From positions 1,412,047 through 1,476,046 of the forward strand of contig OZ026561.1 of NCBI GenBank assembly GCA_964020155.1: a DNA stretch of 64,000 nt, read 5' to 3'. The stretch's first letter is position 1, and each line of letters opens with the position of its first letter. This DNA is from Chondrilla cf. caribensis (Eukaryota; Porifera; Demospongiae; Chondrillida; Chondrillidae). Position numbers and translations under genes: made by a program. The notes under the pieces are model-generated. The model ran no database searches, was not told where the DNA came from, and saw only the letters and a program-made list of their open reading frames with translations. This document shows positions 11,124 through 21,209 of the stretch, in pieces.

Positions 11124-13175
11124 CTAAGGTGGCACATCAACCTTTCCCAGGAGCTTCCGCTTTTGTTCTTCAAGGCTCCCGAGCTTGGACATCAGCTGCT
11201 CCTTGTCTTCCTGGTGCTGAGTGTCGAAGTCTCTCCTCTGGCCATCAATTTTGTCCTTGTAGTACTGAAGGTCACTGGCAAGCGAATCCACGTCATCTTG
11301 AGAGAGAGTCTATACATACAAACATCCATAACTGAAATAACAACTCAGTTATAAGCTGCAAACTACAAACAGTAGGACAATTCTCAACTGTAGCCTCAAC
11401 ACTGGACGATATTCAATTTTCTAAATTACTATATTTAGGCCACTGTAATGATACACTCGATGCATTGGGAAAAGTAATCATTTTTTTTACAATTACAATA
11501 TCAAAGTGACAAATAACGTTCAAGTGTAATTACACTACAAAATTATTAATGATATGCATGGTGGCATAAAAAAACAAAGATCAATATAAATCATGAAGGA
11601 ACCATGCATTAAATACATAAAACCACATACGTACATGTTAGTTCCATACAACCAACCTTTTTCAACTGTGCTTCACCTTCAGAGATGATGATTTGACAAG
11701 CAGTGGTTGCTTCAACGACTAAATATTCAGAAGTGGATTATGATCATGACATTTCTTATGCATCCTACAGCTGAACATGCACATATTCACTCACACATAA
11801 ACCATTATAGAATTAACATGGTGCTGGAAATAAAGAAGCAAGAGTGGTTGAACAAATGTCTGAATTCTTTGAATTGGGGTCGGACATTTTCAATTTAGGT
11901 CGAACATTGTTTGTTTGGAGCACAAGAAACCTAGAATCAAACCAAACGTGATGAGAATGTAATACGATTATTTACAAAACTGAATAGGTTGATCGAAGAA
12001 GCAATTTCAAAGTGACTTGACAATATCCCCCTGCCTGGATAAGAAGGATTTAGTGTTTTCTGATCATTTTTATTTGAATTTATCTTATAATTTATATTGC
12101 ATTAAAGAAAGAAGGCCGATTAAGAACGCCAGCAATTAGAAATTGGGATAGAATTTGTGCACTGAAGCTTCGCCAAAGGTAATAACTTCAGCAAGGCTTC
12201 TCCTGAACCTAAAAAAGACACCCAAGTAATTCGAGTGTGGAGGGGGGCAGCCCCACAAGTTTTCGAACTCAAATTAATTGTTACTTTCACTATAAAGTGT
12301 AAGATTGAAAGATTCATTAGCCATATCAATTTTATAACGATGCTTTAAATATCTGACACATCTGAAACCAGCCATACTGAAACATCCACTCAAACGTTTC
12401 TAAATCAGACAAATGGTCAAATTGGTTAGACAATGTCCGAACGCCCAATGTTATTCTAACACATACACAATATAAGAACACATATGAAATAGCACATGGT
12501 GTTGTATATAACCTTCTCTCAATGACTTCTCCAGTAGAGGGATGTTCTCTTGAATAGCAGGCATGTGGATGGTATTCATATTGTTAGTTGTTCTCAAGGC
12601 ATTGTGCAGAGTTTGAATGTCGTTATCACCCCTACGAGTCTACGAATGTCAAAAGGAAAGATTCCTGTACTTTTTCAAATAGAGTTTAACATATTATTAC
12701 TAATTCATAACTGAGATTTGGATCTTAGACCACACAGACAAGAGATGGAAAATGTGATGATGTATAATGCCCTCTTATTTTGGTTAGAGAAGAGGGGTTG
12801 ATGAGGTTGATTTTAGATGCAAGAGACATTAGGGAAGAGTACCAATATGTGATGCATTTGGAAAATATTCAAGAATTGCTCACACAAATCATTGATACAG
12901 GGTTCGAGTATCAATGCACAAACTTACCTCAAACTCTTTCACGAAATGTTGTATTTCCGACTGCAGGGCTGCTCTGTGATTGATGAGTCTACTACAAATA
13001 GCACCAACATCTGCAGAAAAAAAACAGGCAGGAGATGAACTTTCATGTCTTTGCAAACAGAAAATAAGAAAAGGAAAAAGCATAAAATATCGGGGTCCGT
13101 CTTCCAACCTCTGAGCATCCCATCTGTAGCCATTTTGTTCTTGATTACGTCATGGCCGTTCATAATTGAATTCAT
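11124..13175 (-). CDS. BLOC1S5: BLOC-1 subunit 5 (muted) homologue
   Basis: Five exons, all with GT-AG borders and matching phases: 13109-13175, 12928-13010, 12513-12639, 11657-11718, 11124-11309, giving 174 aa (human protein 187 aa). The second exon gives DVGAICSRLINHRAAL and FVKEFE, matching the signature DLGEIHSRLLDHR...YFVKEFE of vertebrate BLOC1S5. The rest is coiled coil (SLASDLQYYKDKIDGQRRDF, LGSLEEQKRKLLGK). BLOC-1 is a cytosolic eight-subunit coiled-coil complex that sorts cargo from endosomes to lysosome-related organelles. The start ATG at 13175 is 124 bp from the opposed start of PCLAF, implying a shared promoter. Identity rests on the FVKEFE block; I am confident. Confidence 0.88.
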
Positions 13176-13299
13176 AGCCCCTTACCCATGATCCCGAAAT
13201 TTTGGCGGGAGAGGTACAGATTTGGTCCTTGTGAGGTTTACGGTCGATTTCAACCTGCTGAGGTGCGATTGGTAGTATTGTGAGTTTTATAGATACAAT
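13176..13299. promoter_or_regulatory. Putative bidirectional promoter BLOC1S5 / PCLAF
   Basis: The whole space between two opposed start codons is 124 bp and must hold both 5' UTRs and the core promoter. I see no TATA box. Confidence 0.6.
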
Positions 13300-13801
13300 A
13301 TGGTTAGGACAAGAGGTGACTGCTCGTCTTCATCAGGTTCCTCATCAGCTGGAAGAAAAGGTATTGTTGTCGAAACTAATGTTCAGTGTATATTTAGCAT
13401 GTGACAACGATCGATGGTCAATGCGTCCAATAACTTTACATTTCATGTTCCTTTTATTAGCTGTGGTCGCAAGAGCACCGAGGAAGGCACTTGGATCTTC
13501 TTCGAGTGTGAGTTGCTACAGTGTCTCTTCGAGTTCGAAAGTTATCAGTAAGAAAGGAAAAGCAAGTGTTGGGCAGAACCCATTGAAGATGTGGCCAACT
13601 CCAGTTTGGCAGAAAGAATTGAAGGCGTTTTTTGACGTTAACTCTCCCACGAGTGGTGAAAACCCTAAAGAAGCTGGACAAAGTTTGTTGAGTTGTACAG
13701 ATAACTTCGAACAGACTGAAGACGAACCTCAGGGATCTAGTGGAAAGTCGACTCCTGAGCCATCTCCTCAAGAATCCTACAATAGTTCTGAAGAAGATTA
13801 G
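13300..13801 (+). CDS. PCLAF: PCNA clamp-associated factor (PAF15/KIAA0101) homologue
   Basis: Two exons, 13300-13360 and 13461-13801, phase 1, 133 aa. The N-terminus MVRTRG and the block AVVARAPRKALGSS match human MVRTKA and VVAARAPRKVLGSS. Both lysines that are mono-ubiquitinated in the human protein (K15, K24) have counterparts at K20 and K29. A PIP box, QKELKAFF (residues 71-78), follows WPTPVW, as in human WQKGIGEFF; it binds the PCNA sliding clamp in replication and translesion synthesis. The human KEN degron is replaced by GEN, and the Ser/Glu-rich tail is longer. A longer frame from about 13280 through the intron is not the gene: the MVRT start is the conserved one. Confidence 0.92.
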
Positions 13802-13970
13802 AGAAGGAAGACCAATCTTATATTTACGTAACCAATCTACTTACTATGTACATATTATTATGTTGTATTTGACGAAAGATTTGTACTGATACATCACTAG
13901 GTCAGGGCAGCTTTTGGCTTGAAATGACCTCTAGATTTGGATTTCCCTTGGACTTCAATACTGTAATAAT

Positions 13971-14582
13971 GTATAGCAAACCTTTGTAGCATGTCCATGG
14001 TGCTACTTGGTCAAATTCATAAATAAAATGTGGCAGCAAAATTTAATCTACACACTACATAACATGGACATAATTTTTGGTTGTCTAGGATTAATTTTCG
14101 CATCTCAAAGTTGTCTTAGGTCACAATATTGCATTGACATTCTAGGATCCTGGATAAACTTCAAAACTTTAACTTGCTGTAAAATTCTGACCTATGACTA
14201 GGATCTTACTGAGTAGAGAGCGACTACATGTAATGGCCTATAAAACAAAGTTTATTGGGAGTTGGTAGGTTTTATAGTTTTGTATAGCAAACCTTTGTAG
14301 CATGTCCATGGTGCTACTTGGTCAAATTCATAAATAAAATGTGGCAGCAAAATTTAATCTACACACTACATAACATGGACATAATTTTTGGTTGTCTAGG
14401 ATTAATTTTCGCATCTCAAAGTTGTCTTAGGTCACAATATTGCATTGACATTCTAGGATCCTTGATAAACTTCAAAACTTTAACTTGCTGTAAAATTCTG
14501 ACCTATGACTAGGATCTTACTGAGTAGAGAGCGACTACATGTAATGGCCTATAAAACAAAGTTTATTGGGAGTTGGTAGGTT
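13971..14582 (+). repeat. 311-bp tandem duplication
   Basis: 13971-14281 is repeated at 14282-14582 with very few differences (for example gatcctgg versus gatccttg). The second copy is interrupted at 14583 by an inverted-repeat element, after which its last bases resume at ~15391. No coding content is recognised. Confidence 0.9.
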
Positions 14583-15390
14583 CATAGACCCTATAAAACC
14601 GGGACTGGAAACTGTTGAATTTATATGGGTTATTACGCATGTATTACAATAATAACCATGACGCCTATATGTCACCAAGCGTGTTGCACTTGCGTGGGCG
14701 TTATAGATTTTCTTTTTCTTTTCTTTCTGTGCCTTCAAGCCATATTTCCCCCAATGTTTATTTCAGTAGGAAGAAACTTTTAGTTTTACACCTATTTACG
14801 CTCTTTCCAATGTATTCATCGATCGATCTTAACGAAATATAGAATAAAGGCATAAAAAGCCTTCGTAAGTTTGTGTACACACTTTCACAAAGAAGCGGCA
14901 ACTTACTACGTTATATACCTTTCTACTTCACCAAAAATAATGTAATCCACAATGTTAGCAACAAAAAACTACGTTCGTAAGGATTTAATCGGACGAAATC
15001 GTCGTTCGAATGCTTCAATCGTACCGTTGACTGTGTACACAAATTCTCTAGTGAACAATAGCCGGACGTTTCCGTTTATGCTTGGATATCTCCGAGACAT
15101 GTCCGTGTACAATGTTATGCATTCACAGAATACATATTCTTAGCCAAAAGCTTTCTATAGCCTGTGTTTTTATTGCCGATTATGGCCTCAGCTACCCTTC
15201 TCGAATTATTTAGGAGTAAAATTTATGGGTCGCCCGTCAATTGAAATGACGTCATTTCGACACTACACTGTTATCACTTCTAGCAACCGAAAAAATTCGC
15301 GCGGTCAATGATGTCACCAATGTTTACTGTGCAACACGCTTGGTGCCCATAACAGCGGGAGTTTCCAGTCCCGGTTTTATAGGGTCTATG
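14583..15390. mobile_element. 808-bp TIR element with 7-bp target duplication
   Basis: Ends are perfect 31-bp inverted repeats (CATAGACCCTATAAAACCGG... and the reverse complement). It is flanked by a direct 7-bp duplication gtaggtt (14576-14582 and 15391-15397). The neighbouring tandem copy shows the empty site. No transposase is seen, so it is non-autonomous. Confidence 0.9.
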
Positions 15391-15552
15391 GTAGGTTTTA
15401 TAGTTTTCGAGAAATAGCCAATTTTATGTGTCCGAACATTGATATAATATATGACAGATCTGTGTGCAGAGAGAGAGAGGAATCACAGATAATTAATGAG
15501 GATTTGGCTATGTGAGACTACAAGAAAACAATTACTGCATCCTTATTTCCAA

Positions 15553-15676
15553 GATTAAGACTAGAACTATCATTCTTGAGAAGGAAGTCTGCTTCCATTT
15601 CAAAACGCCAGATAGCCAACAATAAAAAGACTGGCCATTGAGTGCAATGGAGAAGAGAGACATGTCTACCACAACA
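15553..15676 (+). pseudogene. Fragment of a BBOX-like gene
   Basis: About 124 bp align with the start of the two dioxygenase genes downstream (shared cattcttgagaaggaa, cttccat, ccagatagccaac, aaaaagac, catgtctaccac). Base changes and indels disrupt the frame, and the similarity stops abruptly. It is the remnant of a third tandem copy. Confidence 0.8.
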
Positions 15677-16007
15677 TTATTATAATATAGTATGATATAA
15701 ATCGGTACAGTGGTACATGTATATCATATAATATAGATATACATACATCATACATATATCATCATACATCATACGTACATCACTGGTCGAAGCCAAAATG
15801 GCCCTTGACCTCAGCATGAAATGACAGAATCAATCATGGCAGACAATGTGCCAAGCTTGGTGTACATGGAGTGGATAAAGGTGATTGTATGTGCATGCCA
15901 TTGGAATAATAGTAAGATAATAAAAAGTTGTGGCAGGAATACAATAGAACAATACAATACATACATACATACATACTATATACAAACATACGACCCAGGT
16001 TTGTGTT

Positions 16008-16599
16008 AGTCTGGCGTAGCCGACCCTTGATCCGCCATTTTATTTTGTTGGGCGGAGAAAGGGTCTGGTCTGGTCTGGAACCTATTTCTGTACCACGGCG
16101 CAGGAATTCGTGCGCCCAATCAGATTGCAGAACGCCTTTTAGACGCATAAAAACGTGAACGACTAATGGTGGCTCATTTCAGGTAAAGAAGTGTAGTTTG
16201 ACAATCGTTGACTGTCTATATCCGTGAAAAACACCCGTTTACGTAAATTCGGTCGGCTCTTTCTATCTCTCAGTGTCAAATCGGGGGTAGCGGTCTCCCT
16301 TTTGCAACAAATCTCAAAAACATATGGCTGTTTGCTTCAGAATTCAAAATTCTTCTATATTTTGGAATTGTAATTACTGCGCAAAGCCAACAGGACTCTG
16401 CCGAAGACAACGCATCCTTCGCCAACCGTTGTGCATGAGTGAAAATACCCTCTTAGAATATGCGATAATATGCGATATATTTACGATTTGTCATCGTCGA
16501 CTCCGCCTCCCGGTACAGAAATAGGTTCCAGACCAGACCAGACCCTTTCTCCGCCCCAATGAAATAAAATGGCGGATCAAGGGTCGGCTACGCCAGACT
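16008..16599. mobile_element. 592-bp element with ~88-bp TIRs and 11-bp target duplication (MULE-like)
   Basis: The left end AGTCTGGCGTAGCCGACCC and the right end (inverse) match over about 88 bp with a few changes. The flanks are a perfect 11-bp direct repeat, aggtttgtgtt (15997-16007 and 16600-16610). Long TIRs and a 9-11 bp duplication are Mutator-like features; the superfamily call is inference. No transposase inside. Confidence 0.85.
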
Positions 16600-16727
16600 A
16601 GGTTTGTGTTACGCCTTATTACATAATACGCCGGCCCCATCAAATTATTGTTATAGCTCAATTAGAATATGTCACTCCATAACCACATCAAGAATATCAC
16701 CATCTACTAGAGAAAAACCTAGTGAAC

Positions 16728-17999
16728 ATGTCCGTCCTTTTTAAACGCGCCGGACACTGGGAAAGATTGAGACTAGTAACATCATTATTCTTGAGAAGGA
16801 ACTTCGCTTCCATCTCGAATCTCCAGATAGCCAACGATAAAAAGACCGTGGCTGTTGAGTTCGATGGGAAAGCGAGACACGTCTACCACGCGGTGTGGCT
16901 CAAACATCTCTGCCATTGTCTCAAGTGCAGAGACCCCAGCAGCGGACAAACCCAACACCCTCCCGAATTCATTCGCGGTTCTTACAAGCTCTCCAGTGTG
17001 GCGGAAGAAGGAGACAACGTGACTGTTTCTTGGGAAGACGACGAAGACACTGATCACAGAGGAACATTCCCCGTCGAATGGTTGAAGGAAAATGCCTACG
17101 GAAAAGACGTTCTGAACAAGCTATCTAGCGAAGCTCGTCCTATTCCTTTGACTGGTAAAGTGTCCGAATTCGACTACAACGAGTTGGTGGAGAACGCGTC
17201 CAAACGTTTGGACTGGTTGTTGAAGATCTACGAAGACGGGTTGAGTATACTGAAGAATGTACCGATTGAATCCCAGTATGTCATGAAAGTAGCCAGCTTC
17301 GTGTACTCCAATCAACCTTCAATTTACGGAGAATACTTCGACGTTGTTTCCAGCCCTAAGAATACAGATGTAGCCTATGCTCAAGTGCCGTTACCCTTGC
17401 ACATGGATCAGCCTTATTATGAATCACCACCAGGACTTCAGCTACTGCACTGCTTGAAAAATGACCAATGTGTGGAAGGAGGGTTCAACGAAGTAGTGGA
17501 TGTGTTTGTGGCAGCTGAAGAATTCCGTCGGGATTTCACAACTGAGTTCAATACACTCTCAAAGACACCTGTTATCATGGGAAGAGTTTACAAAGACCTC
17601 GACCGCTCAGTACGTATGTTGTACTTTCGTCCTCATTTTGTTTTGGGCTACAATAATGAAATTGTTGGAGTCCATTGGACAAATTCAATGCAATATGGTC
17701 TTTGTGCTACACACAACATGGTGGAGCCTTATTACCATGCTCGATCAAAGTGGGCCAATTATGTCAAAAATTTCAAGATCCGTCACACTATTCGTCTCAC
17801 CCCTGGTGATCTTTTGATCTTTAATAATCGTCGTGTTCTTCATTCGCGAACCGATTTCTCTCTTAATGGAGGTGAACGTCATTTGCAAGGTACGTATGTT
17901 AATATTGACGAGTTTAAGAGCGAAGTTCTAGCACAGTGTGCCCTTCAGGGACGTCCAATGCCAAAAACAAGGGTCGGAAATAATGACTACGTTTGTTAA
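16728..17999 (+). CDS. Gamma-butyrobetaine dioxygenase-like 2-oxoglutarate oxygenase, copy 1
   Basis: Intronless, 423 aa; the start is the ATG at 16728. The family hydroxylates gamma-butyrobetaine (last step of carnitine synthesis) or trimethyllysine, using Fe(II) and 2-oxoglutarate. Visible: a Zn site CHCLKC (C62, C64, C67) with a following His, as in BBOX1; the iron ligands HMD (H225, D227) before QPYYESPPGLQLLHCLK; and the distal His in NNRRVLH (H372). The Arg after the distal His, in ERHLQGTYVN, fits the 2OG-binding Arg. LLHC and the overall layout favour BBOX1 over TMLHE. A basic, Ser-rich N-terminus (FLRRNFASIS) could be a mitochondrial presequence. The first half is almost identical to copy 2, the second half is not. 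BBOX1-like versus TMLHE-like substrate is unproven. Confidence 0.85.
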   Translation: MSVLFKRAGHWERLRLVTSLFLRRNFASISNLQIANDKKTVAVEFDGKARHVYHAVWLKHLCHCLKCRDPSSGQTQHPPEFIRGSYKLSSVAEEGDNVTVSWEDDEDTDHRGTFPVEWLKENAYGKDVLNKLSSEARPIPLTGKVSEFDYNELVENASKRLDWLLKIYEDGLSILKNVPIESQYVMKVASFVYSNQPSIYGEYFDVVSSPKNTDVAYAQVPLPLHMDQPYYESPPGLQLLHCLKNDQCVEGGFNEVVDVFVAAEEFRRDFTTEFNTLSKTPVIMGRVYKDLDRSVRMLYFRPHFVLGYNNEIVGVHWTNSMQYGLCATHNMVEPYYHARSKWANYVKNFKIRHTIRLTPGDLLIFNNRRVLHSRTDFSLNGGERHLQGTYVNIDEFKSEVLAQCALQGRPMPKTRVGNNDYVC

Positions 18000-18822
18000 G
18001 GAAACAATTTCACCTCACAGTAATTCAGTATTTATCATCATTATAGAAAAATTATAAACATAATAAGATTACTATAAGTATTCTCAATTGTATAGTTGTT
18101 GTCAATTCACCTACCAATTTGAAGCGTTAGAAACTTGTTGAGAAAATCACCTTTGAGACAAATTGCAGCTGATTGCAAGCTGATTTTCATGCCTTCCTAA
18201 TTTGTTTGGTTTGCTGTAACAATTACAGTTACATTTGTACTATTAATAGTTGTGTATATTATAGTAAACAAACCCCGATAAGAACTTCTGATAGCAAGAA
18301 TCGAACGGATATTGTGAGCCACGTGAAATAACAGTGTGTCTTAACAGGTATTCACTGCATGTGTATGAAGTGCATTTACAACACGTATCCTCCTAAAGAT
18401 GAAAATCAACGACTGGCATGGTATGGGCCGGGACTACATAGTACAGATATAGTGCTAATTTTACATCTATTCCAAAAGATGCCGAAATACATACACAACT
18501 GATTCACAAAATAACAATATTTATTATTTCAAACGAGGCAATATAATAATGATAAATATGATGTAGTTCATTTGTTTATGCCCCCATGAATACTCAAAAT
18601 CTATCATATTTTGTCAAATCGATAGTATACGTGTTTTGAGCACCTTCAAAAGTATTAGTGCTCAGCCGTAGTATAGAGACGAAAATAACCACACGTAATA
18701 ATGTGTATAAATTCCGACGTCCATTTGGCCTTGGGTACATGTTTCTTAACGTCATTAGGTAATTGCATTTTTTATCATGTCACCGCACGTACAGTAGGCA
18801 ATCGTGCGAGACTCGAACGAAC
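18000..18822. other. Spacer between the two dioxygenase genes
   Basis: AT-rich, with no exon or clear element. It must contain the 3' end of copy 1 and the promoter of copy 2. Confidence 0.5.
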
Positions 18823-20082
18823 ATGTCTTTCTTAATCACACGAGTCGGATTGAGACGGGTACCCGCGTCGTTCTTGAGAAGGAACTTCGCTTCCATCTCG
18901 AATCTCCAGATAGCCAACGATAAAAAGACCGTGGCTGTTGAGTTCGATGGGAAAGCGAGACACGTCTACCACGCGGTGTGGCTCAAACATCTCTGCCATT
19001 GTCCCAAGTGCAGAGACCCCAGCAGCGGACAAACCCAACACCCTCCCGAATTCATTCGTGGTTCTTACAAGCTCTCCAGTGTGGCGGAAGAAGGAGACAA
19101 CGTGACTGTTTCTTGGGAAGACGACGAAGACACTGATCACAGAGGAACATTCCCCGTCGAATGGTTGAAGGAAAATGCCTACGGAGAAGACGTTCTGAAC
19201 AAGCTATCTGGCGAAGCTCGTCCTGTACCTTTGACTGGTAAAGTGTCCGAATTCGATTACAACGAGTTGGTGGAGAACGCGTCCAAACGTTTGGACTGGT
19301 TGTTGAAGATCTACGAAGACGGGTTGAGTATACTGAAGAATGTACCGATTGAATCCAAGTATGTCATGAAAGTAGCCAGCTTCGTGTACTCCTGCACTAC
19401 CACGATATATGGAGACCACTATGACATTATTACCACTAACAACACCGAAGATGTGGCATATACTCAAACTGCATTAACGTTTCACAATGATGAGCCGTAC
19501 TATGAATCACCTCCTGGTCTAACACTGCTCCATTGCTTGAAATTTGATGAATGCGTGGAAGGAGGGTGCAATGTGATTGTGGATGGGTTTGCAGCTGCTG
19601 AAGAATTCCGTAGAGAGCATCCTGACGAGTTTGACACGCTGACAAAGGTTCCTGCCATCTTTGGAAGAATTTCCGAAGAATTGCGTAGACCTGCACACAT
19701 GCTATACTACCGTCCTCACATTGTTCTCGGCTATGATGATGAGGTAGTGGCTATAAATTGGACTCACACCATGCAGTATGGTGTATGTGCACATCATGAC
19801 ATGGTGGAACCGTATTACCATGCCCGCTTCAAATGGTACAATTTCGTCAAAAATTTTCCAATTAATCACACTATTCGTCCCTCACCGGGATATTTGTTGG
19901 CTCTGAATAACCGCCGTGTTCTTCACAACCGAACCAAGATGGTTCTGAATGGAGGGAATCGGCACATACAAGGTGCTGTTGTGAACATAGACGAATTCAA
20001 GAGTGAAGTTTTAGCACAGTGTGTACTTCAAGGACACCCACTGCCCAAATCAAGAGTCGGGAATCAAGACTATGTCTGTTGA
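18823..20082 (+). CDS. Gamma-butyrobetaine dioxygenase-like 2-oxoglutarate oxygenase, copy 2
   Basis: Intronless, 419 aa; start ATG 18823 (an in-frame extension upstream lacks ATG). From FLRRNFASIS to KVASFVYS it differs from copy 1 at only a handful of residues and few bases. After that point the two are clearly diverged paralogues (NQPSIYGEYFDVV versus CTTTIYGDHYDII). Iron ligands are intact: HND (H221, D223) and NNRRVLH (H368). The Zn motif reads CHCPKC. The N-terminal ~14 residues and upstream DNA are unrelated to copy 1, so the near-identity is confined to the 5' half of the coding region. The C-terminal DEFKSEVLAQC is shared. Substrate specificity could differ, as changes cluster in the catalytic half. 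Confidence 0.85.
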   Translation: MSFLITRVGLRRVPASFLRRNFASISNLQIANDKKTVAVEFDGKARHVYHAVWLKHLCHCPKCRDPSSGQTQHPPEFIRGSYKLSSVAEEGDNVTVSWEDDEDTDHRGTFPVEWLKENAYGEDVLNKLSGEARPVPLTGKVSEFDYNELVENASKRLDWLLKIYEDGLSILKNVPIESKYVMKVASFVYSCTTTIYGDHYDIITTNNTEDVAYTQTALTFHNDEPYYESPPGLTLLHCLKFDECVEGGCNVIVDGFAAAEEFRREHPDEFDTLTKVPAIFGRISEELRRPAHMLYYRPHIVLGYDDEVVAINWTHTMQYGVCAHHDMVEPYYHARFKWYNFVKNFPINHTIRPSPGYLLALNNRRVLHNRTKMVLNGGNRHIQGAVVNIDEFKSEVLAQCVLQGHPLPKSRVGNQDYVC

Positions 20083-21209
20083 TGACTGTGTGTTTGTCTG
20101 GAAAAGGATTAATTTTCTTCTTCAATTACAGATGGTTTAATTGATTAATAATTTTCTCTATAATAATTATTATAATAAGACTATATCTTTAATACAATAA
20201 TTATACAAATAACAATACTATGCGATATTATACAATATGTACTTTGTAAGTACATTCCGGAAGAGACTGGTGCTATACGTACATATACCTGGTGGTGACC
20301 AGCCAGGTAATTGTACATTAATTTTTGTCACTGGTCACTACGAGCTACCAAGTATCAAATTAACAACACAAATATTGATGTATGCAAACCCTCCTTGAGG
20401 TGCTATAGACATCGTCATGAATTCAAACAGTTCGAAAGAAAAATTCAAATTACCTGTTGATTATCAAGGATTCCAATGGACACATACACAGACACAGACA
20501 GACATGTTGAATTTAAGACTCATGTTGACAATAATAATATTATTTCCCTCCATGTCTCCAGTATGCATAATATTATATGACACATCATAGTGCTAATACT
20601 GGCGTGTTTATACCCTTCAGGAGGTGACCGATTAACGAGATATGTTTTAAAGCCAGTCACCATGCAAGTTTCCCATTGTCCATATTTTGACACATAATAC
20701 ATATTATATCATATTATACAGTAAAACCTCTCTAATCTGACACGCAACGTGCATCCAATGAAATAATGTCAGACTATGAAGTTGTTGGATTAGAGAGGTT
20801 TCATTGTCAAATAAATAATAATTTCGGAGCCACTTATATATTAATGTACATATACGTACCAAATTGACATTGTTAATACATAATACGTAATAATACATAT
20901 GCATATATGTGGTGTGTATGATACCATCTATTAGTAGTATATTTTATAAATTATTCTTTTTCAATTGCATAATATGAATTTAAACACAATCATATTCCAT
21001 ATTTTGATAATTATACATGCTTATGGCCCAAAATAAACATCCATGCTAATAGAATACATTTGGAAATAGAGTGCATGTAATGTAAGAGTGTAAATAATAT
21101 AATATACCATTTCGTAAATGAAATTCACATGCAATCAGCTCTGTTATCCTAAAAACAATTTACATTGATAGGCAATTTACATGAAAAGTGTTTAATTCTT
21201 CCATTCATA
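20083..21209. other. AT-rich intergenic region with one short MITE
   Basis: 20719-20806 is an 88-bp element with ends CAGTAAAACCTCTCTAATCTGACAC and the inverse ggattagagaggtttcattg, related to the 44827-45021 element. Otherwise no coding sequence is seen. Confidence 0.6.

Noticed and set aside
13280..13460. Alternative PCLAF N-terminus reading through the intron
   Set aside because: The conserved MVRT start and the phase-1 splice give the family sequence; the read-through gives none.
14007..14512. Two identical 64-aa frames
   Set aside because: They are duplicates only because of the 311-bp tandem duplication; there are no family features or splice context.
16722..16727. Start of dioxygenase copy 1 at 16722
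   Set aside because: That codon is GTG; the first ATG is at 16728. Likewise copy 2 begins at 18823, not at the TTG at 18763.
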